Positions 7,281-16,004 of a stretch of 26,219 nt of DNA are shown here, piece by piece. The notes below the pieces were generated by a model. That model was not told the origin of the DNA. It worked only from the letters and a program-made list of their open reading frames with translations, and made no database searches. Each line of letters starts with the position of its first letter. The stretch's first letter is position 1. This DNA comes from Acidaminococcaceae bacterium UBA2453 (GTDB lineage: Bacteria > Bacillota > Negativicutes > Acidaminococcales > Acidaminococcaceae): the NCBI GenBank assembly GCA_002342505.1, contig DDQB01000111.1, positions 12,703 to 38,921 on the forward strand. Reading direction: 5' to 3'. Made by a program: the position numbers and the translations under genes.

Positions 7281-8843
7281 ATGGACTGGAAAGCAATTAA
7301 TGAAATTGTAGGAGCGATAGACAGCTTCGTTTGGGGTCCTGCCATGCTGGTGCTTCTGGTAGGCACCGGAATCTATTTAACATTTAAATTAAATTTCCGC
7401 ACCTGGCGGAATCTTCCTTATTCAATCAAGAGCGTAATCGGTAAGGACGCCCGCCAGAAAAAGGCCGGCGGCGAAGGCGACGTTTCTTCCTTCAATGCGC
7501 TGATGACGGCGCTGTCCGCTACCATCGGTACCGGCAATATCGTGGGCGTTGCCACGGCCATGTTCGCGGGCGGTCCCGGCGCGCTGGTGTGGATGTGGCT
7601 CTCCGCTGCGTTCGGCATCACCACCAAATACGCGGAATGTATGCTGGCCAGCAAATACCGCGAGGTAAACGAGAGGGGCGAAATGAAGGGCGGCCCCATG
7701 TTCACCATGAAGAATGGGTTCTCCAATAAACAGCTGGGCGCGATCCTTGGTTTCCTGTTCGCGTTGTTTACAGTACTGGCTTCCTTCGGTATCGGTAACA
7801 TGACCCAGGCCAACTCCATCTCCACGGCGCTGGAAAAAACTTTTGCGGTTCCTGTGGCGGCTACCGGCGCGGCGCTGGTAATCCTGTGCATGATCATCAT
7901 CCTGGGCGGCATCCAGTCCATTTCCAAAGTGGCGGCAGTCGTGGTTCCGGTGATGGCAGTGTTCTATGTAGTCTGCGGTCTGGCAGGCATTCTGGCTAAC
8001 GCATCCGAAATTCCCCATGGTCTGTATCTAATCTTTACCATGGCGTTTAATCCCCAGGCTGTTGGCGGCGGCGTGTTGGGCGCCATTACCGTAAGCGTAA
8101 TGAATGCAATGCGGTACGGCGTAGCCCGCGGTTGCTTCTCCAACGAAGCTGGTCTGGGTTCTGCAGCTATCGTAGCAGCTTCTGCCCATACGGACGATCC
8201 GGTCCGTCAGGGGTACATCAACTCTACCGGTACGTTCTTTGATACTATCGTAATCTGTTCTATCACCGGTCTGGTTATCGCATCTTCCGGTATGCTGGGT
8301 ACCGTAGATGAAAAAGGCGTTGCCCTGTCCGGCCTGAGCCTGACCATCGCAGCGTTTGAAAAATTTGTAGGCCCGGTTGGCAAATACATCGTATCCATCG
8401 GTATCGTCCTGTTTGCATATTCCACCATTTTAGGCTGGGAATATCAGGGTGAAAAATGCTTTGAGTACCTGTTCGGCAGCGCGAAATTTAACGTTGTGTA
8501 CCGCGTGATCTTCTGTCTCATCACCTACATTGGCGCAACGCAGGCGCTGGAACTGGTATGGAACCTGGCGGATATTTTCAACGCGCTGATGGCCATCCCG
8601 AACCTGATTTCCCTGCTGATCCTGGCGGATGTAATCAAACAGGAAACCGAACGGTATCAGCCGATCCTGGAAGCAGAAAAAGCCGGTCACGGCGTACAGC
8701 ATGCAACGAAAGACGAAGTAGAAGAGCTGCGCGATGTGACGATTGCCATTGAAGAAAAAGTTGAAAAGACCCAGAAGAAAGTGGAAAATCTGGAAAAGAA
8801 GATAAACAAGGTAGAAGAGACCGTAAAGAAGATGCGGAAATAA
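7281..8843 (+). CDS. Sodium:alanine/glycine symporter (AgcS family) with C-terminal coiled coil
   Basis: This is an integral membrane transporter importing small neutral amino acids with sodium. About ten to eleven hydrophobic segments span residues 15-455. Family motifs include ATIGTGNIVGVATA near residue 85 and CFSNEAGLGSAAI near residue 290. The riboswitch upstream points to glycine as a physiological substrate, an inference shared with many AgcS genes behind glycine riboswitches. The last ~45 residues are unusual: a charged heptad-like stretch with repeating KVE units (EEKVEKTQKKVENLEKK and KVEETVKKM) predicts a cytosolic coiled coil and takes the protein to 520 residues, longer than typical AgcS members. 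The gene is monocistronic, ending at a strong hairpin. Confidence 0.93.
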   Translation: MDWKAINEIVGAIDSFVWGPAMLVLLVGTGIYLTFKLNFRTWRNLPYSIKSVIGKDARQKKAGGEGDVSSFNALMTALSATIGTGNIVGVATAMFAGGPGALVWMWLSAAFGITTKYAECMLASKYREVNERGEMKGGPMFTMKNGFSNKQLGAILGFLFALFTVLASFGIGNMTQANSISTALEKTFAVPVAATGAALVILCMIIILGGIQSISKVAAVVVPVMAVFYVVCGLAGILANASEIPHGLYLIFTMAFNPQAVGGGVLGAITVSVMNAMRYGVARGCFSNEAGLGSAAIVAASAHTDDPVRQGYINSTGTFFDTIVICSITGLVIASSGMLGTVDEKGVALSGLSLTIAAFEKFVGPVGKYIVSIGIVLFAYSTILGWEYQGEKCFEYLFGSAKFNVVYRVIFCLITYIGATQALELVWNLADIFNALMAIPNLISLLILADVIKQETERYQPILEAEKAGHGVQHATKDEVEELRDVTIAIEEKVEKTQKKVENLEKKINKVEETVKKMRK

Positions 8844-8925
8844 TCTTTGCAGTTTCTTTGTGAAAGCAGCAAACTGACTGAGCTCGTTCATAATCATGTG
8901 ATCTGGACGCTGACTTAAACAATAT

Positions 8926-8970
8926 ACGCACCCCTGTTGCGCATTGTTGCAACAGAGGTGCGTTTTGTAT
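8926..8970 (+). terminator. Intrinsic terminator after the symporter
   Basis: A 15-bp stem with one mismatch, ACGCACCCCTGTTGC (8926-8940) with GCAACAGAGGTGCGT (8949-8963), has an 8-base loop and is followed by TTTTGTATT. It lies about 80 bases after the stop. Confidence 0.85.
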
Positions 8971-9075
8971 TGCCTTTGCCGGGGTTGCCGAACCTTCTAA
9001 TAAAAGTCTGGCGGGGCATAGGGGTTGGCTCAAAATTCATTTTATTTAATAGTACTTTTTATGTGTGATGCTTTA

Positions 9076-9084
9076 TGGTAAAAT
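9076..9084 (+). promoter_or_regulatory. Extended -10 promoter for pcrA
   Basis: TGGTAAAAT is an extended -10 in the interval 8844-9193, which otherwise holds only the symporter terminator. No clear -35 is seen. The start site would be near 9091, about 100 bases before the ATG at 9194. Confidence 0.45.
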
Positions 9085-9193
9085 AAAAAAGTTAAATAAT
9101 AACGATAAGCTTAACTGCAAGTCTGTCATCTGTAAAGTTATTGGCGAACAGAGTTGTCAGTGTAAGTATTTCCAAAGTTTTTCGGAGGAAACA

Positions 9194-11590
9194 ATGGACA
9201 GTATTGCAAATTTAAATCCGCAGCAACGGGCTGCGGTAGAACATATTAACGGCGCTATGTTGATTCTGGCAGGAGCCGGCAGCGGAAAGACCAAGGTGCT
9301 GACCTGCCGCATTGCCCATCTGCTGGAACTGGGGGTGCCTCCCTATAAAATTCTGGCGATCACATTTACCAATAAGGCAGCCAAGGAGATGCGGTCCCGG
9401 GTGGACGCCATGGTGGGGCCGGCCGCAAAGGATGTGTGGCTTTATACCTTTCACGCCTTCTGCGCCCGCTTTTTGCGCAGGGAGATCGAAGTGCTGGGGA
9501 CCCACCGCAGCAATTTTGCGATTTACGATGCGGCGGATCAGAAAAATCTGCTGAAATCCATTTTGAAAGAAATGAACCTGGATGAAAAACGGTTCCCCCC
9601 GGCGGCGCTGCAAAACGCCATTTCCAACGCCAAGAACCAGATGCAGAACGCTGCGGCGTTCGCGAAACTGGCGGGAGATTTTTTTGAGCAGAAAGCGGCA
9701 GAGGTTTATGAATTGTACGAAAAGCGCCTGCTGGCTAACAACGCCATGGACTTTGACGATCTCCTGATGCTGACGGTGAAAATTCTGGCGGAATGTCCCG
9801 AAGTGCGGGAAAAATATCAGCAGCGTTTCAGTTATATCATGATCGACGAATACCAGGATACCAACCGCACCCAGTATCTGCTGACCCGTTATCTGGCAGG
9901 GGATGAAGGAAACCTGTGCGTGGTTGGCGATGCCGACCAGAGTATTTACGGCTGGCGCGGCGCGGATATCCGGAACATTCTGGATTTTGAAAAGGACTAT
10001 CCGAAAGCACAGCTGCTGAAGCTGGAACAGAATTACCGTTCTACCTCCGTTATTCTGGACGCAGCCAATGCGCTGATTGAAAATAATTCCGGACGCAAAC
10101 CGAAAAAGTTGTGGACGAAAAATCCCGTGGGAGCGGCAATTACATATTACAATGCCACAGACGAGAGGGATGAAGCCCGCTTCGTGGTGGAACAGGCCCA
10201 GCGGCTGATCCGCAGCGGAAGCTGCAACTACGGGGATATGGCAGTGCTGTACCGTACCAACACCCAGTCCCGTGTGTTTGAAGAAATGCTGATTAAGAGC
10301 GGCATCAGCTACAGCATGGTGGGGGGCATCAAGTTTTATGACCGGAAAGAGATCCGGGATGTGATGGCCTACCTGAAGCTGCTGTACAATCCGTATGATA
10401 CATTGAGCCTGCTGCGGGTGATTAATGTGCCCAAGCGGGGCATCGGCCAGGCTACGGTGAATAAGATGCAGGACTATGCCAATGCACAGGGCGTTTCCCT
10501 GTTTGAGGTCATTACCAACGCGGCGGCGGTTCCGGGACTGAGCCCCCGTTTTATTGCCAAAATGGAAGAAATGAGCAGCATCCTCTTTGATTTGCTGGCA
10601 GAGGTAGATACCGTGCCGGTGGAACAGCTCATTGAAGACGTAATGAATAAGACCGGGTACATGGAAGAGCTGAAAGCAGAGCGGACGCCCCAGTCGGAAA
10701 GCCGGGCAGAGAATCTGCAGGAACTGATCAGCGTGGCCCAGGATTTTCTGAAGGACGAAAGCGAAGAAAAAACGCTGGCGCATTTTCTGGAGCATGTGGC
10801 GCTGGTATCCGACATTGACGACGCCCAGCTGGATAACGATAAATTTACACTGATGACGCTGCATTCCGCCAAAGGGCTGGAATTCCCCGTAGTGTTCCTG
10901 GCAGGCATGGAAGAAGGGCTTTTCCCCCATGCCCGCAGCCTGATGGACGACGAGCAGATGGAAGAGGAACGGCGTTTGTGTTATGTGGGCATTACCCGGG
11001 CGAAACAGATCCTGTACCTGACGGGCGCAAAAACCCGGACCATTTACGGCCGCACCAATTATTCCGTACCCTCCCGGTTCCTGGAAGAAATTCCGGAAAA
11101 GCTGATACATGAATATCACCGGCCGGCCATGGTGAGCACGGGTTATCGCAATACGGAAGGATACAACGGTCGCAGCGGTTACGGGCAGAACCGATCCGGC
11201 CAAAGCGGGTATGGCTCATCCGCTTCCGGCTATGGGCGCGGCAGTAACGGGTTTGGCGAAGAAGGCGGCGTCGTAATAGGCAGCGGACAGGGCAAACGCT
11301 ATGTGCCGGAAAGCCGCGTCAGCGCTTCTCTCAGCGATCGTTTTAAAGAAGAAAGCAAGAAGACACACGGGCTGTTCAGTAAAATCCATACAGACTTTAC
11401 GCCGGAAAAACCGGCAGGGGCAGCGACCGATTTTGTTATCGGTGACCGGGTAAGTCATAAAAAGTTCGGCGAGGGGACTGTGGTCAGCGTAAAAAATTCC
11501 CCGGATGGACAGGAAGTGAAAGTGGCGTTTGCAGGGACGGGCATCCGCAGCCTGCTGACGAAATACGCGGTGCTGACGAAGCTGAATTAA
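9194..11590 (+). CDS. pcrA: ATP-dependent 3'-5' DNA helicase PcrA/UvrD
   Basis: This superfamily 1A helicase acts in nucleotide excision repair, plasmid replication and removal of RecA filaments or transcription roadblocks. Motifs appear in order: Q-motif LNPQQRAAV, Walker A AGAGSGKT (Lys32), Walker B DEYQDTN, motif III DQSIYGWRGA, motif IV QNYRS, motif V TLHSAKGLEFPVVF and motif VI YVGITRAK. The frame is open to 9065, but GGAGGA at 9184-9189 selects the ATG at 9194, giving 798 residues. After about residue 650 comes a Gly/Ser/Tyr-rich low-complexity linker, then a Tudor-like C-terminal fold beginning GDRVSHKKFGEGTV, the RNA polymerase-interacting domain in PcrA. A Nudix gene follows 16 bases later, probably cotranscribed. 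Confidence 0.96.
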   Translation: MDSIANLNPQQRAAVEHINGAMLILAGAGSGKTKVLTCRIAHLLELGVPPYKILAITFTNKAAKEMRSRVDAMVGPAAKDVWLYTFHAFCARFLRREIEVLGTHRSNFAIYDAADQKNLLKSILKEMNLDEKRFPPAALQNAISNAKNQMQNAAAFAKLAGDFFEQKAAEVYELYEKRLLANNAMDFDDLLMLTVKILAECPEVREKYQQRFSYIMIDEYQDTNRTQYLLTRYLAGDEGNLCVVGDADQSIYGWRGADIRNILDFEKDYPKAQLLKLEQNYRSTSVILDAANALIENNSGRKPKKLWTKNPVGAAITYYNATDERDEARFVVEQAQRLIRSGSCNYGDMAVLYRTNTQSRVFEEMLIKSGISYSMVGGIKFYDRKEIRDVMAYLKLLYNPYDTLSLLRVINVPKRGIGQATVNKMQDYANAQGVSLFEVITNAAAVPGLSPRFIAKMEEMSSILFDLLAEVDTVPVEQLIEDVMNKTGYMEELKAERTPQSESRAENLQELISVAQDFLKDESEEKTLAHFLEHVALVSDIDDAQLDNDKFTLMTLHSAKGLEFPVVFLAGMEEGLFPHARSLMDDEQMEEERRLCYVGITRAKQILYLTGAKTRTIYGRTNYSVPSRFLEEIPEKLIHEYHRPAMVSTGYRNTEGYNGRSGYGQNRSGQSGYGSSASGYGRGSNGFGEEGGVVIGSGQGKRYVPESRVSASLSDRFKEESKKTHGLFSKIHTDFTPEKPAGAATDFVIGDRVSHKKFGEGTVVSVKNSPDGQEVKVAFAGTGIRSLLTKYAVLTKLN

Positions 11591-11606
11591 GTGCAGGATA
11601 AGGCAA

Positions 11607-12008
11607 ATGAAAACAATAAAAGTTGTCGCTGCGGTAATATGCGATTCAATTCGTGAAAAGAAAAAAATATTTGCTACTGCCAGAGGCTATGGTGAATTTA
11701 AAGGTCTGTGGGAGTTTCCCGGCGGCAAGATGGAAGAAGGAGAGACCCCGCAGCAGGCGCTTGTCAGGGAAATCCGGGAAGAACTGGAAACAGAGATAAC
11801 CATAGGAGACTTGATCGGGACAATAGAATACGATTACCCTGCGTTCCATTTGTCCATGCAATGTTTTTGGTGTGAAGTTATAGAAGGCGAGCTGAAACTT
11901 CTGGAAGCAGAAGAAGCCCGCTGGCTTACCAAAGAAACCATTTATGATGTTACATGGCTTCCGGCGGACATAACACTGGTTGCGGAAATTAAAAAGCAAA
12001 TGAAGTAA
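11607..12008 (+). CDS. MutT-like Nudix (deoxy)nucleoside triphosphate pyrophosphohydrolase
   Basis: The protein hydrolyses nucleoside diphosphate-linked compounds. The close resemblance to MutT/NudG-type enzymes suggests cleansing of oxidised or non-canonical dNTPs. The Nudix box GxxxxxExxxxxxxREUxEExGU is complete, from GGKMEEGE to REIREELE (about residues 37-60), lacking only a canonical final glycine (ET replaces the usual G). The 133-residue length is normal. It starts 16 bases after the pcrA stop, with GGATAAGG before the ATG, so it is very likely in the pcrA operon. It is the last gene of normal base composition before the AT-rich block. Confidence 0.9.
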   Translation: MKTIKVVAAVICDSIREKKKIFATARGYGEFKGLWEFPGGKMEEGETPQQALVREIREELETEITIGDLIGTIEYDYPAFHLSMQCFWCEVIEGELKLLEAEEARWLTKETIYDVTWLPADITLVAEIKKQMK

Positions 12009-12038
12009 CCCCAGTTCAGATTTTTTTATAAAAGAAAT

Positions 12039-12083
12039 ATCGCCTGTAGCATATTCTATAAAACATGATACGTTACAGGCGAT
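12039..12083. terminator. Hairpin between convergent Nudix and helicase genes
   Basis: A perfect 10-bp stem, ATCGCCTGTA (12039-12048) with TACAGGCGAT (12074-12083), encloses a 25-base loop. Read on the minus strand it is followed by ATTTCTTTTAT, so it best serves the minus-strand helicase, which ends at 12123. On the plus strand no proper T tract follows. Confidence 0.6.
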
Positions 12084-12122
12084 TAAATATTTAATTGATT
12101 TGCCGGAAAATAGAGGTTGCTC

Positions 12123-15100
12123 TTACAAAACTAATTTGTTCGTACATTGGATCATGCTGGCGGGGATTGACTTTTCTAACCGCCAGATGATATTCATGGG
12201 ACGGGAACCCTTATTTTCCACAAATTCAGCTAATCCAAGATACATAAACGGAGCAGTTCCTGCTTCATTTTCGCCATATTCACGAACAAATAAAAGTACC
12301 TTGCTACCCTGTTCTTTATGATGAATGTATCGTTGACCGGTAGGCGAGGTTGCAGAAGTGGTACTTTGGCTTTGCCAATGGAACAGGTTTTCGTTAATGG
12401 AATAGTCATTGTACATAGTAGAAGGGGAATAATCTTTTTCACTTTTGATCAGAGTATTAATTAACACGTCAATCTTCTTATCCGGCAACCATTTTACTCC
12501 TTGGCGGATATTGCTGGGAGTTAAATAATCCAATGCGGCGAAGATTTGGTCACGGGTATAGTGACAATGCAAATCTAACGGACAATCAAAGCCAACATCA
12601 ACAGGATCGTCCACAAAGGTAATATGTTTTAAATTATATTCCAAGACGCTGATCATTTCTTCCCATACAGTTTTATTATAATGAGAAAGTTTTTGCAGTT
12701 TATGAATAGCAATCAGTAGTTTTTGATTGTTTTCTGTAATAGTTTCTGATGTATTGTTATTCGGCAAATCTTCTTCTGTGATATTTTGGTAAAACGTAAA
12801 ATAAAACATCCAGATCATTCGTTTTTCCAAGTCACTGAATTCTGAGATGTTCCAATCTGCTATAGTCGGAAGTTTATTTAACAAAAACTGCAACCAACGG
12901 CGACTGTCAATAGCGGCGATGCGAGATAGAGCATTGGTTAAATAATCTCGTTCTGGAGTTTCGTAGGCCGGAAGTAAGTCGGCGGCAACGCAAAGAGAAG
13001 AAAATGAGGTTTTTTGGAAGGAGTACAGATGCAGTAATGACATATGATAATAATCAACAAAGTTTCCTGCACTAATAGGTTCTTTTGCTTCCTGCGCATA
13101 ATCCCGCAGTTTTTCTATTAAGGCTGCTTTTGTACTTAACGAGGCTTTGATGTTTTTAAGAATAACATTTTGCGCTTCTTTTTCCAGTTGAATGTAACAG
13201 CCGGCAGGAAGTGATATAAACCCCTGATTGATTTCGTGATACAGCCCTTTCCGGGTACGATGTAACAGAGCTGTAAATTTTTCATCAAAACGATACTTTT
13301 TATGAGATTGACCAATAAAATCTAAAACAGTGAGACATTCCTTATCTTCTGCCAAACGTAACCCACGACCGAGCTGTTGCAAAAAAATGGTTAAGGATTC
13401 AGTAGGACGCAAAAATAGAATAGTATCAATTACGGGAATATCCACACCTTCGTTATACAAATCAACAACAAAAACGAATTTAATTTCACCTGAGGTTAGC
13501 TTATTGCGGGCCTCGTTTCGTTCCGTATCTGTGCTGTTTCCTGTCAGGCAAACAGAAGGAATGCCTTCATCATTGAAAAACTTGTTCATGAATTTGGCAT
13601 GTTCAATAGAAACGCAAAAGCCTACGCCATGCACTAAATTCATATCTGCTGTATATTTTCGTACTGCCTGAACAACAATGGAAGCTCTTTTCTTGGCAGC
13701 AAAGGTATTGAGAACATATATATTATTTAATTCATTCACATCATAACCGCCCCGGCTCCATGACAATGTAGAAAGATCCGTTCCGTCACTGACACCAAAA
13801 TAATGGAAAGGACAAAGAAGTTTTCGTTCAATTGCTTCCGGCAGACGTATTTCTGAAGTGATTCGGTTATTAAAATACTCTGCCACATTTTTTCCGTCCA
13901 TACGTTCCGGTGTTGCCGTTAAGCCAAGCCAGATTTTGGGCGTATAGTAATTTAAAAGCTTTTGATAAGAAGAAGCTGCGGCATGATGGAATTCGTCAAT
14001 GATAATATAATCGTAAAAATCAGGAGAAGTTTTTGTTGTCCAAGCTTGTGAATTAAAGGTCTGGATTGACATGAATAGGTGATTGAGTTGTGTAGTCGGC
14101 CTATGTGAACCAACAAATAGATCTCCAAAATTTTCATCTTCCAAAATGCCACGGAAGCAGGAAATACTTTGCGATAAAATTTCTTCCCGGTGAGCAATGA
14201 ATAATAATTTATTTGCCTTTTCGGGATTTTGTTTGCAAAAACGTTTGTAATCAAAAGCAGCAATTACAGTTTTACCTGTGCCCGTAGCAGCTACAATCAG
14301 ATTTTTATAATTAGCGCGCAGTGTCCGATCTGCTTCAATTTCATCTAAAATTTCTTGCTGATAGGAGTAAGGTTTGATTCTAAAATGAAATATTTCCGGC
14401 GTTTCTGCAATTAAATATTGTTTGTCAGGTTTCCGTTGATACCGTTCCCTGTATAATGCTGTTTTTAGCCGCTCTTTCTGTGAGGCATTGTAGGTCTCGA
14501 ATTCCGAAGAATGCCAATAAACATCGAAAGTGTGCAGCACTTTATCCATGGTGTTGCCTAAATCTTTTTTTGTGATTTTGACATTCCATTCCAGTCCGCT
14601 TGAAATGGCCGGATTGGACAAATTGGAAGAGCCAATGTAGGCGGTAGTAAATCCGGTATCTCTGTGGAAAATATAAGATTTGGCATGAAGTCTCGTCCGT
14701 TTGGTTTCATAGGAGATTTTAATTTCAACATTTGGCAAAGCGTGTAACTCTTCAATTGCTTTATAATCAGTGGCACCTAAATATGAAGTAGTGATAATCC
14801 GTAATTGACCGCCACGCTGTGTAAATTCCTTTAACGAATCTAATAACAGGCTAAGTCCACTCCACTTAATAAAAGAAACCAACATATCAATGCGGTCACA
14901 GGTACTAATTTCTGCTTTCAATTCATTAAACATGCGTGGCTCGTGTTTCGCGCCGGTAAAGAGAGATGACTCTGCCAAAGAGGTTTGGGGGCGGAAAATT
15001 TTAGCATTTGGATTCACAACACGGATATTATTTTGCGAATCTAATAGCGTTAATAATTCTTCACCCTTTTTATCAACAAAAGATTCCTTTAATTCTTCAT

Positions 15101-15377
15101 TATTGGTTTCTTCCTGAATAAGTTTTATGATTTTGTTAGTAAGATCGATTTGGCGCTGCAGACCAAGGGCATCACTTTTTGATTCTTCGGAGCCCTTTGC
15201 GGATTCTAAACCTTGGGTGACAATATCTTTTAAGTAACCTGATAAAACAGAAGAAGCTTCTGTCTGATCGATTGCTTTAATTTCTTTAAAACTGCTGTCA
15301 ACGTTTTTCAGTTTTTTGGCAAAATATTCATTGATGATCTGTTCGTAAAATCCAGTTACGAGTTTCTTGTCATCCAT
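12123..15377 (-). CDS. PLD-like nuclease/superfamily 2 helicase/DUF3427 fusion protein
   Basis: This is a 1084-residue multidomain protein likely to move on and cut nucleic acid. A helical N terminus (1-130) precedes a single phospholipase D-like domain with the HxK signature LHAKSYIF near residue 230 and GSSNLSNPA shortly after. The helicase core has Walker A ATGTGKT near 365, DEFHHA (a DEAH-box variant) near 460, TATPERMDG near 487 and QQLGRGLR (motif VI) near 668. The C terminus, with GQRYIHHKEQGS, matches DUF3427. A GAGGTG ribosome site lies 4 bases before the ATG. Base composition is AT-richer than pcrA or ligA. The domain set occurs in restriction-like and phage-defence settings, but I do not recognise a named system. 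Confidence 0.88.
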   Translation of the reverse strand: MDDKKLVTGFYEQIINEYFAKKLKNVDSSFKEIKAIDQTEASSVLSGYLKDIVTQGLESAKGSEESKSDALGLQRQIDLTNKIIKLIQEETNNEELKESFVDKKGEELLTLLDSQNNIRVVNPNAKIFRPQTSLAESSLFTGAKHEPRMFNELKAEISTCDRIDMLVSFIKWSGLSLLLDSLKEFTQRGGQLRIITTSYLGATDYKAIEELHALPNVEIKISYETKRTRLHAKSYIFHRDTGFTTAYIGSSNLSNPAISSGLEWNVKITKKDLGNTMDKVLHTFDVYWHSSEFETYNASQKERLKTALYRERYQRKPDKQYLIAETPEIFHFRIKPYSYQQEILDEIEADRTLRANYKNLIVAATGTGKTVIAAFDYKRFCKQNPEKANKLLFIAHREEILSQSISCFRGILEDENFGDLFVGSHRPTTQLNHLFMSIQTFNSQAWTTKTSPDFYDYIIIDEFHHAAASSYQKLLNYYTPKIWLGLTATPERMDGKNVAEYFNNRITSEIRLPEAIERKLLCPFHYFGVSDGTDLSTLSWSRGGYDVNELNNIYVLNTFAAKKRASIVVQAVRKYTADMNLVHGVGFCVSIEHAKFMNKFFNDEGIPSVCLTGNSTDTERNEARNKLTSGEIKFVFVVDLYNEGVDIPVIDTILFLRPTESLTIFLQQLGRGLRLAEDKECLTVLDFIGQSHKKYRFDEKFTALLHRTRKGLYHEINQGFISLPAGCYIQLEKEAQNVILKNIKASLSTKAALIEKLRDYAQEAKEPISAGNFVDYYHMSLLHLYSFQKTSFSSLCVAADLLPAYETPERDYLTNALSRIAAIDSRRWLQFLLNKLPTIADWNISEFSDLEKRMIWMFYFTFYQNITEEDLPNNNTSETITENNQKLLIAIHKLQKLSHYNKTVWEEMISVLEYNLKHITFVDDPVDVGFDCPLDLHCHYTRDQIFAALDYLTPSNIRQGVKWLPDKKIDVLINTLIKSEKDYSPSTMYNDYSINENLFHWQSQSTTSATSPTGQRYIHHKEQGSKVLLFVREYGENEAGTAPFMYLGLAEFVENKGSRPMNIIWRLEKSIPASMIQCTNKLVL

Positions 15378-15523
15378 GGGACACCTCGGTAAAAAAATAA
15401 TCCAAATTTATTACTTATTATGTTACCTAGCAATTGATAATTATGCAAGATCAAAATGAAAAAATAAGTGGCACTTAGAAACAATCTGAAGTGGTATTAA
15501 TAATTAAATAAAAAGATATAAAC

Positions 15524-15553
15524 CTGTCACTAAAGCTGGTTATATGGTAAAAT
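15524..15553 (+). promoter_or_regulatory. Promoter for the DUF2442/RhuM-Fic side of the AT-rich block
   Basis: CTGTCA (15524-15529) and TAAAAT (15548-15553) are separated by 18 bases, with TGG directly before the -10 (extended form). The start would be near 15560, 30 bases before the proposed GTG. The interval 15378-15523 is AT-rich, lies between divergent genes and must also hold the helicase promoter, which I could not fix. Confidence 0.5.
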
Positions 15554-15589
15554 TATAAAGTAGGCGAATTAAAAGAAAATATTAAAGTT

Positions 15590-15829
15590 GTGGAAGTAAA
15601 ACCGTTGTGCGGACGTATGTTGCTTGTCGCTTTTTCAACAGGAGAGCAGAGGCTTTTTGACGCAACAACGTTGACGGGTTCTGCGTTTAAATCGCTGGAA
15701 GATGACAAGATGTTCAACAAACCGGAGTCGTTCCATGGAGTGATTACATGGAACAATGGCGAAATAGATATTGCGCCGGAAGCGGTGTATCGTGACAGCT
15801 ATGCATATGAAAGTGAAATGGCGTTGTGA
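15590..15829 (+). CDS. DUF2442 domain-containing protein
   Basis: A small soluble protein of about 79 residues. VKPLCGRMLLVAFSTGEQRLFD at the N terminus (a core split here by its MLLVAF strand) and IDIAPEAVYRDS at the C terminus match DUF2442, whose function is unknown. In other genomes it often sits beside DUF4160 and resembles toxin-antitoxin partners. The start is uncertain. The GTG at 15590 gives MEVKPL, while an ATT at 15581 would add three residues, and neither has a good ribosome site. The frame is closed by a TAA at 15548. No DUF4160 neighbour is present. It may share a transcript with the RhuM-Fic gene 175 bases downstream. Confidence 0.75.
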   Translation: MEVKPLCGRMLLVAFSTGEQRLFDATTLTGSAFKSLEDDKMFNKPESFHGVITWNNGEIDIAPEAVYRDSYAYESEMAL

Positions 15830-16004
15830 GTACATAAATTGGAATCTGATGATTATGGACGGGCGGTTGAATTCCAGCAAAAGCAATCATTTGCCGGAGT
15901 AGGATTTGTATTTTGCGTTTCTGGCAGAGAAGCAGTGTTTTTTGTATGAGTTTAAGAGCAATTGTCAGTAAATGCTTAACGATTGATAGAGAAAGAGGTC
16001 GATT

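Noticed and set aside
9212..11203. Long 663-codon minus-strand frame opposite pcrA
   Set aside because: It is a mirror of the pcrA coding strand's codon bias; the helicase motifs are all on the plus strand.
15839..15949. TTG-initiated frame of 36 codons between DUF2442 and RhuM-Fic
   Set aside because: It has no ribosome site and no recognisable similarity, and its length is within chance expectation for the region.
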